From Versatilivorator sp963663845 (GTDB lineage: Bacteria > Acidobacteriota > Terriglobia > Versatilivoradales > Versatilivoraceae), in the NCBI GenBank assembly GCA_963663845.2, contig OY760650.2:2542001-2606000 (forward strand): a stretch of DNA of 64,000 nt. Direction: 5' to 3'. Position 1 is the first letter of the stretch, and every line of letters begins with the position of its first letter. The position numbers were made by a program, and so were the translations under genes. Positions 17,592 through 26,266 of this stretch are shown here, one piece after another. The notes under the pieces are model-generated. The model saw nothing but the letters and a program-made list of their open reading frames with translations. It ran no database searches and was not told the origin of the DNA.

Positions 17592-17762
17592 TCAGGACTG
17601 TTGGGAATCTTCGGGAGCTAACGATCGCAAGCGGGCATCAAGGCGGCCTTTGAGCAAACGGACGGCACGGCTCAGGCGGGTGGAAACACTCGATCGGGAG
17701 ATATTAAGACGTTCTGCGGTCTGGCGGGTGAGGGGATTGAAGCGGGCTGATACACAATAAGA
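17592..17762 (-). pseudogene. Possible relic of a sigma factor C-terminal helix-turn-helix
   Basis: The minus strand reads TRQTAERLNISRSSVSTRLS then RAVRLLKGRLDARL before a TGA at 17592. This has the form of sigma-70 region 4 as found in ECF-type sigma factors. An in-frame TAA lies about two codons before the segment and no start codon is present, so only some 55 codons survive. It may also be a LuxR-type HTH tail. Confidence 0.45.
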
Positions 17763-17880
17763 CCTTTATAATTAGTTTTTTACAAGTTCTCGATTGTGGT
17801 CGCCGCATTAGCGGCGTACCGGAACCCCCGGGCCGGCACCCCGGGCACTGATTCTTGAGAAGCCTTGTTCCCATTCGACG

Positions 17881-18891
17881 CTACTGCCAAGCCCTTACCG
17901 GGGGTGCCCCAAAGTCCCATCGCAGGTCCATGGCCAGCGGGAAGAGCTCGTCGATCTTGTCCAGGTGCTCCTGCGGGATTTCCACCTCGGCCCCGCGGAT
18001 CGAGCTTTCGAGCTGTTTCCGGTTGCGGATGCCCAGGATCACCGAGCTGATCTCGGGATGCCTCAAGGCCCAGCCGATGGAGTATTCGGCCAGGCTGACC
18101 CCCAGTTCGGCCGCCAGGCTCTTGACGACTTCGATCCTCTCCCAGACGGCCCCGGGAAGCGGACGCATCCAACCGGGAGCTTCCGCCAGGCGGCTTCCGG
18201 CCGGGGTCTCTCCCGACTGGTACTTGCCGCTCAGCCAGCCGCCGTGCAGCACCTGGTAGGGAGTGATGCCCACCCCGAACTTCTTGCAGAAACCGATTTC
18301 GGAGACTTCGATGTCGCGGCGCAGCATGCTGTAGGGCGGTTCGTAGGCGATGATCCGTTCCAGGGCGTTGCGGTCGCTCAGCCAGAGCAGCTCGCACATC
18401 TGCCAGGCCAGGTAGTTGGAGACCCCGAAATAGCGGATCTTGCCCTGCCTGACGAACAGGTCCAGCGTGCGCAGGCTCTCCTCGAAGGGGGTCTCCAGGT
18501 CGGGCCAGTGGAGCATCAGGATGTCCACGCAGTCGGTCTGGAGCCGTCGCAGGCAATTCTCCAGTTCGGTCTGGAGGTGGATTCTGGACCCGCCCTTCTG
18601 GTGGGGACCGGGTCCCAGAGCGTTGGCGATCTTGGTCAGCAGCACCACCTGGTCTCGCTTGCCCTTGAGGATTCTTCCCAGGTATTCCTCGGCCACGCCT
18701 CCCGCACTCCCGATGCTGCGGTCGTAGCCCTCGTAGGAGCTGGCCGTATCGATGAAGGTGAGGCCGCTGTCGATGGCCTGGTGCATCAGGCTGGCGGCCT
18801 CCTTCTCCAGGGTCGGGTTCCCGAACAGCATGGTCCCGAAGCAGATGGGCGAAACCGAGACGCCGCTGGCTCCCAGCCTTCTGAGTTTCAT
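17881..18891 (-). CDS. Aldo/keto reductase
   Basis: 336-residue NADPH-dependent oxidoreductase with a TIM-barrel fold. The catalytic tetrad is present: Asp48 and Tyr53 (FIDTASSYEGY), Lys87 (LLTKIAN) and His128 (MLHWPD). The C-terminal cofactor region includes VILGIRNRKQLESS. It resembles the YajO/YghZ-type or L-galactose-dehydrogenase-like branch. ATG 18891 follows GGGGAG by 7 nt; the frame upstream to 19062 is not homologous. The sugar-dehydrogenase fusion gene is divergent, 312 bp away, so both may act on sugars or polyols. Confidence 0.9.
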   Translation of the reverse strand: MKLRRLGASGVSVSPICFGTMLFGNPTLEKEAASLMHQAIDSGLTFIDTASSYEGYDRSIGSAGGVAEEYLGRILKGKRDQVVLLTKIANALGPGPHQKGGSRIHLQTELENCLRRLQTDCVDILMLHWPDLETPFEESLRTLDLFVRQGKIRYFGVSNYLAWQMCELLWLSDRNALERIIAYEPPYSMLRRDIEVSEIGFCKKFGVGITPYQVLHGGWLSGKYQSGETPAGSRLAEAPGWMRPLPGAVWERIEVVKSLAAELGVSLAEYSIGWALRHPEISSVILGIRNRKQLESSIRGAEVEIPQEHLDKIDELFPLAMDLRWDFGAPPVRAWQ

Positions 18892-19096
18892 GGTCGACTC
18901 CCCAAGTGGATATTCCCTTTTCGCCGATGTCGGTCCGAGGGTGATGGACGGTCGGATGAGTTCCCGACCGGCGGCCGGCCTGCCGGTTGACACTGGCGTA
19001 GGGGGCCACTCATTATTGATGTTGTCCGGGGGCAAGTCAAGGCGGCGCGGTGGCTGGGGCAAGATGATCCCACGCTGCCAAATTCCAGGTGGGATC

Positions 19097-19178
19097 GTAG
19101 GGGCAACCCTTGTGGTTGCCCTTTGTTCACGTTCGCCCGGTTATCCCCGGATCGGGCAACCACAAGGGTTGCCCCTAC
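19097..19178 (+). repeat. 82 bp dispersed inverted repeat (GTAGGGGCAACC type)
   Basis: Two perfectly complementary 25 nt arms (19097-19121 and 19154-19178), beginning GTAGGGGCAACCC, flank a 32 nt spacer. The arms can form a long hairpin. Related but longer copies lie at 34556-34748 and 50030-50222. It occupies the intergenic space between the divergent aldo/keto reductase and sugar dehydrogenase genes, where it could act as a REP-like element. Confidence 0.85.
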
Positions 19179-19203
19179 GGTTGGGGTCTTCGATATCAAG
19201 CTC

Positions 19204-21090
19204 ATGAACAGCCTATCGATCGCCATCGTGGGATGCGGCAGCTTCGGGCGGCACCTGGCCGACTTGATGGCAAGGCTTGCGTGCCTGAAGATCGCCGCCG
19301 TCTGCGATCCGGATGAGGAGAAATCCCAGACCCTGGCGCAGCGCCTAGGGGTGCACGCCCATGCCTCTTTCCGGCGTTGCCTGGAGGAAAGCCGGGCGGC
19401 GGCGGTGGCCCTGTTCACTCCCAACCACCTGCACGCCCCCATGGCCATCGCCGCCGCCGAAGCCGGGAAGCACGTCTTCTGCGAAAAACCCATGGCCATG
19501 AACGTGGCCGAGTGCTACGCCATGATCGAAGCCGCCGGGGCCAACCGGGTGAAGCTGATGGTGGGCCACAAGCGGCGGCTACGCCCTCAGTACGCCAAGA
19601 TGGCCGAGATCGTCCGCGGCCAGCGCTACGGCAGGCCCCTGGCGGTGCAGGTCAACGGGTTCTACGGCCGTGAGCTCTGGGATTGGTGGACCCGGAGGGA
19701 GACGGGTGGGGGTCTGCTGTTTCACGCGGGGGTGCACGATCTGGATTTCCTGCGGCACGCCTGCGGCGAGGTCGGAACCGTCTTTGCCCGCAGTCCGGTC
19801 AAGACCCACCACGGCACCGATTTCGAGGACGCCCTGGCGCTCCTGATCCAGTTCGAATCGGGCACGGTGGCCACCCTGCAGGTCAGTCCCTTCTCTCCGC
19901 AGCGGACCTTCCGCCAGGCCTTTGGGGTCCACTTCGTCCTGGAGCGGGGAGACCTCATCTACGACCCGGTCGAGACCACGGTGACCGTGCAGGGCAGGGG
20001 AGAGCCTGCCCAGCGGTTTCAGTTCGACAACGAGGCCGGCTTCGAACAGGCCTACCGCACCGAGCTGGAGAGCTTTGCCGCCTGGGTGGGCCGGGAAGCC
20101 GAGCCGGTGCTGACCGGTTGGGACGGCCTGCGCTGCGTCGAGATCATGGAGGCGGCCCAGCTCTCGGCCTACAGCGGCAGGCAGGTGCAGCTTCCCCTCC
20201 CCCGAACCCGGGCCCGGCAGGAGTGGTTGGGGACTCCTTCCCTGACCCGGGAAATGGCGGAGCCGACGCTCTTCGCCCGGGGCCTCTCCATGGCCGAGGG
20301 TCCGGCCTTCGACCGGCAGGGTCATCTCTTGGTGGCCAATTGCCGGGCCCGGCATCTCTCCAGGATTTCCCCCGGCGGGGACGTCAGCCACTTCCTTTCC
20401 ACGGGAGGAAAGCCTCAAGGGGTGGTGGTCGCCCCCGAAGGGCGCCTGCTCATCAGCGACAATGAAAAACGCATGATCTTCCGGGCCGATGCCGGCGGCG
20501 GGCTGGAAGAGTTCTGCGGCCGCTACCGGGACGGCAGCCGGCTGCGGGGTCCCAACGAGATCGCCCTGGGGCCTGACGGGCGGATCTATTTCACCGACCC
20601 CGGCAGGGCCTGGCGAGGACGGCCGCAGGGAGCCCTCTCCCGGGTGGATGGGTCGGGCCGGGCCGAGCTGCTGGCGGACGGGCTGGAGTTCACCAACGGA
20701 TTGGACTTCACCCCGGACGGCAAGGAGATCTGCGTGGTGGAAACCACCACCGGGAAAGTGCTGCGGGCGGCGTTGGCCGCCGACGGAACCCTGGCCGAGC
20801 CGCTGCGCGAGTTCGTTCGCTTCGAGGGCAGCGTCGGACCCGACGGGATCCGCTTCGCCGCCGGCGGCAACCTCTACGTGACTCTCTTCGGGCGGGGCCA
20901 GGTGGCGGTGGTGAATCCGGAGGGCCGGGTGATCGACCGCCTGCGGGTGCCGGGCCTGTTCCCGACCAACGTCATCTTCCTGGGGCGCTCCCTGCTGGTC
21001 TGCGAGGGCCAGACGGGGGCCATCTGGAAGCTGGAGGTGGGGGAGGAGGGGGTTCCCACCTATTCCCAGAAGATCTGGCAGAAGGCCTGA
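19204..21090 (+). CDS. Gfo/Idh/MocA oxidoreductase fused to SMP-30 lactonase-like domain
   Basis: 628-residue two-domain protein. Residues 1 to about 335 form a Gfo/Idh/MocA NAD(P)-dependent sugar dehydrogenase: dinucleotide motif GCGSFG (10-15), catalytic-region EKP at 94-96 and GGGLLFHAGVHDLDFLRH. After a linker of about 20 residues, residues 360-628 form an SMP-30/gluconolactonase propeller with metal ligands recognisable in AEGPAF, GPNEIALGPDG, FTNGLDFTPDG and GPDGIRF. The inference is a bifunctional enzyme: sugar oxidised to lactone, then lactone hydrolysed. ATG 19204 fits the family start; the open frame to 19123 runs into the hairpin repeat. No signal peptide is present. Confidence 0.9.
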   Translation: MNSLSIAIVGCGSFGRHLADLMARLACLKIAAVCDPDEEKSQTLAQRLGVHAHASFRRCLEESRAAAVALFTPNHLHAPMAIAAAEAGKHVFCEKPMAMNVAECYAMIEAAGANRVKLMVGHKRRLRPQYAKMAEIVRGQRYGRPLAVQVNGFYGRELWDWWTRRETGGGLLFHAGVHDLDFLRHACGEVGTVFARSPVKTHHGTDFEDALALLIQFESGTVATLQVSPFSPQRTFRQAFGVHFVLERGDLIYDPVETTVTVQGRGEPAQRFQFDNEAGFEQAYRTELESFAAWVGREAEPVLTGWDGLRCVEIMEAAQLSAYSGRQVQLPLPRTRARQEWLGTPSLTREMAEPTLFARGLSMAEGPAFDRQGHLLVANCRARHLSRISPGGDVSHFLSTGGKPQGVVVAPEGRLLISDNEKRMIFRADAGGGLEEFCGRYRDGSRLRGPNEIALGPDGRIYFTDPGRAWRGRPQGALSRVDGSGRAELLADGLEFTNGLDFTPDGKEICVVETTTGKVLRAALAADGTLAEPLREFVRFEGSVGPDGIRFAAGGNLYVTLFGRGQVAVVNPEGRVIDRLRVPGLFPTNVIFLGRSLLVCEGQTGAIWKLEVGEEGVPTYSQKIWQKA

Positions 21091-21152
21091 AGCGCTGCAC
21101 AACTATTTTGCTGGAGGTTGGGATTGCTCAGTTGATGTCATAGAGAACGCGG

Positions 21153-24020
21153 ATGACGAACGGATCCGGATCAGCACAAGTAGGACGAATGGCACGTTCG
21201 GTTTGGCTATACCGTTTATTCGCACGCTGCCCTACCTGCATCTCTTTCTCTGGGCGTGTCTTACGCCTTGAGGGTGCTCCCGGCTACGGGCGGCTTGATA
21301 TCCCTTTCGACACAATTGACGAGATCAGGGAGGCGCGGTCGATATTCTGGACGCGGATCACGATTTGCGATCTCGAAGGCGTCGAGCGGTGGATAGGAGG
21401 TCTTCGCAAAGGTTCGGCCACCCTACTGATGGCCATCCTGCGGGGAGAGGGGGCGCGGCTCGCTAGGCAGCTAAGTTCCCGGTTACTTGAGATGGAAAAG
21501 GAACTGGGAAAGGCATTCTCCGGTGACCGCTATGTACGGTTTGCCCAAGGCGCAATACTACGCGAGCGAATAAGAAAGTTGGTTGCCCTCGGTAGACCAG
21601 CCGTGGTTCATCTGCAATTGAGATCCCGCGCGGCTGCGAGGCTTAAACGATTTGGCAAGCTGCAATCAGACTACGTTTTCGAGCGGGCACGGAATGCCGC
21701 GAATAAGCGATACGTTCACACGGTTATACCTGCCGTCTGTGATGCTATGCAGACCCTGTTCAAGATGACTCCAACGGATGAACAGGCCAGCGCAATCGCG
21801 ACCGACGAAAAGGCGACTCTGGTGCTTGCCGGTGCGGGCACGGGCAAGACAAGCGTCATCACGGGTAAGGTGGCGCATCTGATCCGGAACCAAGGCGTTG
21901 CGCCAAAAGAAATTCTCGTACTAGCTTTCAACCGCGATGCGGCCAAAGAGGTGCGTGAACGACTCAGCGGAGAACTGTCCGGCGTGACGGTCAGCACTTT
22001 CCACGCTTTCGGCCGGCAGGTAATTGCCCAGATGTCAGAAGCGCCGACAATTTCCAAGTTGGCGACTGACGACCACGCATTCCACCAGGAGCTTGAGCGG
22101 ATCATCGATAGTCTAGCTTGTGACCCGATGCAAGAAGAGACGTTGACCGAATTCATCGCATACAACAGTCGCCAGTACCGCTCGCCATTCGATTTCGAGT
22201 CTCAGTCGGACTACTACAATTATGTGCGCAACATAGATCGACGCGCGTTAAGCGGAGACAGAGTCAAGAGCTTTGAGGAGTTGGAAGTCGCAAACTTTCT
22301 CTCACTGCACGGAATCCGCTTCGAATACGAAAGTCCCTATAAAGCCAAGACTGCGGACACCCGCCATCGGCAATATCAACCCGATTTCTACCTGCCCGAC
22401 TACGACATCTACATCGAGCATTTTGCGCTCGACGAAAACGGTAGTCCCCCTCCGGATTGGCCGAACTACGGCGAAGGAGTCCTGTGGAAACGCAAGATAC
22501 ACCAAACGAACGACACCCGACTAATCGAAACTCATAGCTGGCACTGCAAACAAGGAATACTGCGCAAGCAGCTTCGCCGGCAGCTTGAGGCATGTGGAGT
22601 TCCGTTTAGCCCGGTTCCGCTTCGAGAGCTGCTTGGAGACCTACGGGACACGACGGTCTCGTGGCTAGCTAGACTGATCGCGACATTCCTTCGCCTCGTC
22701 AAGACCGCCGCCAAGAACATAGACGAATTGCGCAACCGTGGAACCATGCTGCCCGGAGCGCTCCGCAACAAAACGTTCATCGATTTGTTCGAGCAAGTCT
22801 GGAAACGCTACGAGGCCGTGTTGAGCGAAGCTCGTGCGGTTGATTTCGATGACCTGATCAATCGTGCCACCGGCCTCATTGGCAACAACGGATGGCCGTC
22901 GCCCTACCGATACGTTCTGGTCGACGAGTTTCAGGACATATCGGCCGGACGCATGCAATTGTTGAAATCGTTGAACCGCCCCGACGTTAGCTTTTTTCTC
23001 GTTGGGGACGACTGGCAGTCGATCAATCGGTTCGCAGGCAGTGACGTCGGGCTTATGCAGCATTGTGGTGACCATTTAGGACACATGGCACAGTGTGATC
23101 TGACTCAAACGTTCCGTTACGGTGAGTCCATCATCCATCCGTCGACCACGTTCATTCAGCGCAACCCGCAACAAACGAAGCGGACATTACGCAGCGCGGG
23201 CAAGGAGAGTAGTGAGGGAATAACAATTGTCGCTGCCAAAGATCCATCGAAAGGCGTTCAGGAGGCCCTCACTGATATCTCGGGACTGCTCTCGGTTAGA
23301 AAACCTACCTCAGTGCTGTTGCTTGGCCGCTATAACCGGAGCCTATCCGCTCTAACTCGAATTTCCGGAAAAAAGTTGCGCTTGGAAACCAGCACCGTTC
23401 ACCGATCGAAAGGACGCGAAGCCGACTATGCAGTTGTAGTTGATCTTGCGGACGATCTTTATGGCTTCCCGTCAAAGATAGATGACGACCCTCTGATCGA
23501 CATAGTGTTAAACGATTCAAACCCAATACCCTACGCGGAGGAGCGCCGACTTTTCTATGTGGCAATTACCAGAGCCCGCCGTGGTGTTTATCTGATCGCC
23601 GACTCCGTGCACCCTTCCTCATTCGTTGATGAATTGCGTCGCGGGAAATGGGGCCTTCGCCAAATCGCTGACTTCGCGAGAGATACTACCCCGCGGTGTC
23701 CGCGGTGCAGTGGTGGCAGTCTCGTTGTTTCACAGAGCGCCAAGAACTTGCGGTGCACGAATCATCCACTATGCAGGTACTTGGTGCCGCGATGCGAAAG
23801 CTGCGCACAGGGTTACATGGTTCTCCTAAACGGTTCCGCGAGTTGCTCAGATTGCGGAACAGTAGGAGAAATCTGTCCACAATGTTCGATCGGAATCCTT
23901 CAGCGACGGGAAGGTAGGTATGGACCGTTTTGGGGTTGCACCGAGTATTTCTCTGAGCCGCCCTGTTTATTCTCCAGAGATGCTGCTAAGACAAAGGGGA
24001 ATCCGGGACGGCCAAAATGA
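21153..24020 (+). CDS. UvrD/HelD-type helicase with inserted nuclease-like segment and zinc fingers
   Basis: 955-residue SF1 helicase. Walker A LAGAGTGKTS lies near residue 228, motif II VDEFQDIS near 590, the QTFR motif near 651 and motif VI YVAITRARRGVY near 802. Between motifs, around residues 390-425, EELEVANFL and then YQPDFYLPDYDIYIEHF resemble a PD-(D/E)XK nuclease core (E, D, E positions). The C-terminus (849-945) carries several CxxC pairs of topoisomerase-type zinc ribbons. Family relatives act in DNA repair, and helicase-nucleases of this kind also occur in defence islands. GC is visibly lower than in neighbours, consistent with horizontal acquisition. It is monocistronic; ATG 21153 is the first in frame. 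Confidence 0.85.
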   Translation: MTNGSGSAQVGRMARSVWLYRLFARCPTCISFSGRVLRLEGAPGYGRLDIPFDTIDEIREARSIFWTRITICDLEGVERWIGGLRKGSATLLMAILRGEGARLARQLSSRLLEMEKELGKAFSGDRYVRFAQGAILRERIRKLVALGRPAVVHLQLRSRAAARLKRFGKLQSDYVFERARNAANKRYVHTVIPAVCDAMQTLFKMTPTDEQASAIATDEKATLVLAGAGTGKTSVITGKVAHLIRNQGVAPKEILVLAFNRDAAKEVRERLSGELSGVTVSTFHAFGRQVIAQMSEAPTISKLATDDHAFHQELERIIDSLACDPMQEETLTEFIAYNSRQYRSPFDFESQSDYYNYVRNIDRRALSGDRVKSFEELEVANFLSLHGIRFEYESPYKAKTADTRHRQYQPDFYLPDYDIYIEHFALDENGSPPPDWPNYGEGVLWKRKIHQTNDTRLIETHSWHCKQGILRKQLRRQLEACGVPFSPVPLRELLGDLRDTTVSWLARLIATFLRLVKTAAKNIDELRNRGTMLPGALRNKTFIDLFEQVWKRYEAVLSEARAVDFDDLINRATGLIGNNGWPSPYRYVLVDEFQDISAGRMQLLKSLNRPDVSFFLVGDDWQSINRFAGSDVGLMQHCGDHLGHMAQCDLTQTFRYGESIIHPSTTFIQRNPQQTKRTLRSAGKESSEGITIVAAKDPSKGVQEALTDISGLLSVRKPTSVLLLGRYNRSLSALTRISGKKLRLETSTVHRSKGREADYAVVVDLADDLYGFPSKIDDDPLIDIVLNDSNPIPYAEERRLFYVAITRARRGVYLIADSVHPSSFVDELRRGKWGLRQIADFARDTTPRCPRCSGGSLVVSQSAKNLRCTNHPLCRYLVPRCESCAQGYMVLLNGSASCSDCGTVGEICPQCSIGILQRREGRYGPFWGCTEYFSEPPCLFSRDAAKTKGNPGRPK

Positions 24021-24151
24021 GGGTAATTCACCAAATTCGACTGGTCCCTTTGTTAAGGATGGTCTAGTGAGGATCCGCCTCAGACCGGTGAGCATACAGA
24101 TCAATGGATACCCTCTTGCTTCCAGAAAATAGTGCAACTGCGAAACTTGAC

Positions 24152-25261
24152 TCATTTGTCAACTTCATCCGTGTTCGAGGAGTTTAGATACGTCCGAAGC
24201 TCCTCCTTGCTCCTCCCCGAGATTCCCAGTCGGTCCACCCCGCGGCCCTCTTTCCAGGCGTCGAAGCCCATGACGATAGATCCGATGTCGACCAGGCTGC
24301 GCATGGTGGGTGTGGGCACGCCGAACTGGCTTCCCACCGAGGCCCAGGCGCCCAGGCCGTAGGGGATGTCTTCGGTCAGCCAGCGGCTCTCCAGGGTTCC
24401 GGGGGCCTTCAGGCGGGTCAGCATCCAGCTTCCGTTGATGGCGGCCCACAGGTCCCCCCGGGGTCCGAAGCCGGCCTGGTGGAAGGCCTCCTCCACCCGA
24501 CAGAGGTCGTAGCCCAGGGCCCCGGCCACGGCGCGGCGCTCCTCGTCCACCTGCTGAATGACCTTGACCACCGAGGGCGTGACGCCCTCTTCATAGAAGT
24601 AGAAATCCCCCTTGGAGTACTCCACTCTTCCGGCATTGAGGAGGACGCCGGCGGGATGGACCACGGGGTTCATGGCGGCCAGGCCGCAGGCCATCACGTC
24701 CGGATAGGTCTGCATGCCGGGGAAGAGCGGCTCCAGCGCCTCCCGGACCCTGGAAGTCTCCGATGCCGGCAGCACCCCCACTCCCAGGCCGCTTACCGTT
24801 CCCCAGATGGTGGCCGTGTCGGGAGCGGTCTTGCGGCAGACGTAGGGCGCGGTGTCCACCTCGGCCAGGGTGGCCTGGGCTCCGCCCCGCCGGCGCAGGA
24901 TCTGCGACCATTCCAGCGCGCCTAGGGTGCCCGGCATCAGCACCACCGTGTGGCGGGGGGTGAGGTGGGGTGCGCACACTTCCGCGAAGGGCTTGTGGGC
25001 GTAGGCCGGAACAATCAGGAGGACCAGCTCGGAAGCCGCCAGGGCCTCCTCGATGTCGGTCGTCAGGCAGGCGATTCTGGCGGGACCCTGACCGCCTTCT
25101 CCCACCAGGTGGATGATGTTCGACTCGCGGACGGGGTCCAGTGAGGCTTCAAACCCCTCGATCTCGAACAGGGTCACCTCGAACCCGCGCAGGGTGAGGC
25201 TGGCCGCGGTCGAGAAGGCGGTGTTGCCTCCTCCCAAAATGGTGACGGACGTGTTTGGCAT
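24152..25261 (-). CDS. NAD(P)-dependent octopine/nopaline dehydrogenase family protein
   Basis: 369-residue cytosolic oxidoreductase. The N-terminal Rossmann domain has VTILGGGNTAFSTAASLTLR, then VLLIVPAYAHKPFAEV; the C-terminal helical octopine-dehydrogenase-type domain contains NPVVHPAGVLLNAGRVEYS, in which the His is the usual catalytic base. Family enzymes join an amino acid to a 2-oxo acid reductively or the reverse. ATG 25261 has GAGAGG 8 nt upstream. The preceding NudC gene ends 134 nt upstream on the same strand, so co-transcription is possible. The exact opine substrate cannot be deduced. Confidence 0.87.
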   Translation of the reverse strand: MPNTSVTILGGGNTAFSTAASLTLRGFEVTLFEIEGFEASLDPVRESNIIHLVGEGGQGPARIACLTTDIEEALAASELVLLIVPAYAHKPFAEVCAPHLTPRHTVVLMPGTLGALEWSQILRRRGGAQATLAEVDTAPYVCRKTAPDTATIWGTVSGLGVGVLPASETSRVREALEPLFPGMQTYPDVMACGLAAMNPVVHPAGVLLNAGRVEYSKGDFYFYEEGVTPSVVKVIQQVDEERRAVAGALGYDLCRVEEAFHQAGFGPRGDLWAAINGSWMLTRLKAPGTLESRWLTEDIPYGLGAWASVGSQFGVPTPTMRSLVDIGSIVMGFDAWKEGRGVDRLGISGRSKEELRTYLNSSNTDEVDK

Positions 25262-25395
25262 GAAACGGACCTCTCTAAAATTCTCAGGAATCACTCCCCC
25301 CTTGAGGGGGAGTCGCAGAAGCCGAGCCGAATGGCGAAGGCTGATGCGGTGGGGGGTCGAAAGCCGACCCGTGCTGGCGCCGCCCCCCATTCTCC

Positions 25396-26226
25396 TCAGG
25401 AAGCATGGCCCTGTTCCCGCAGGAACTCGTCGATCAGCCGCCGGGCGATGCTGGCGGGAGAGGGGAGCCCGGGCAGGTCGGGCGGACGGCACCAGAGGGC
25501 GTCCTCCAGCTCCTCCGGGTCCATCTTCAGCTCTCCTCCGGCGTATTCCGCCCGAAAGCCCAGCATCAGGGAATGGGGGAAGGGCCAGGGCTGGCTGGCG
25601 ACGTAGCGGATGTTCTTGACCCGAAGGCCCACCTCTTCGGCGATTTCCCGTTCGACCGCCTCCTCCAGGGTTTCTCCCGGCTCCACGAAGCCGGCCAGAA
25701 TGCTGTAGACGCCGTCGGGGAAGTGAGGAGAACGGCTCAGCAGCAGCTCCTCCCCCCGGGCGATGAGCATGATGACCGCCGGAGACAGGCGGGGAAAACT
25801 CTCCAGCCCGCAGCCCGGACAGGTCCGGGAGCGGTCCCGCTCATGGGCAACCGTGGCCGAGCCGCACCGCCCGCAGAACTGGTGGTTGCGGTCCCAGTCC
25901 ACGATCTGCTTGGCCCGGCCCGCCAGGGCGAAGAGCCGGTCGCCCAGGGAGGGATAGAGGGCGCGCAGGTTGTCGAAGGCCATCCCGGAAGCGGGCCGGC
26001 TCTCCCGGTGCAATTCGGCCGAGAAGCAGTGTCTGCCGTCCAGGATGCCCAGGTACTGGCTGCGCAGGCAACGCAGGCTCAGGTCCCGGGGGTGGCGCAG
26101 CAGGGGAATGGAGGCCGAGCCGTTGCGAACCTGGACCAGGAGCAGCTCTCCGCGGAAGGCGAACCACCAGGCGGGCGCCCGAAGGTTCTCGGGAGGCGTG
26201 ACGGCAGGCAGGAAAGGGTCAGGCAT
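25396..26226 (-). CDS. nudC: NADH pyrophosphatase / NAD-capped RNA hydrolase
   Basis: 276-residue Nudix hydrolase that cleaves NADH to NMNH and AMP and removes NAD caps from RNA. The zinc ribbon reads CGRCGSATVAHERD with a second CPGC pair; the Nudix box is GFVEPGETLEEAVEREIAEE; and SQPWPFPHSLMLGF is the NudC-specific signature after the box. Length fits the family. ATG 26226 is chosen; a TTG at 26274 that overlaps the stop of the upstream BNR gene is an alternative that would give translational coupling. Cytosolic housekeeping function. Confidence 0.9.
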   Translation of the reverse strand: MPDPFLPAVTPPENLRAPAWWFAFRGELLLVQVRNGSASIPLLRHPRDLSLRCLRSQYLGILDGRHCFSAELHRESRPASGMAFDNLRALYPSLGDRLFALAGRAKQIVDWDRNHQFCGRCGSATVAHERDRSRTCPGCGLESFPRLSPAVIMLIARGEELLLSRSPHFPDGVYSILAGFVEPGETLEEAVEREIAEEVGLRVKNIRYVASQPWPFPHSLMLGFRAEYAGGELKMDPEELEDALWCRPPDLPGLPSPASIARRLIDEFLREQGHAS

Positions 26227-26266
26227 TGGTTCGAGATGAAAACCCGATGGCGGTCCCCTGAGCCCC

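Noticed and set aside
17780..19009. A 409-codon minus-strand frame over the aldo/keto reductase
   Set aside because: It is frame-shifted relative to the true reductase and has only arginine/glycine-rich low-complexity sequence.
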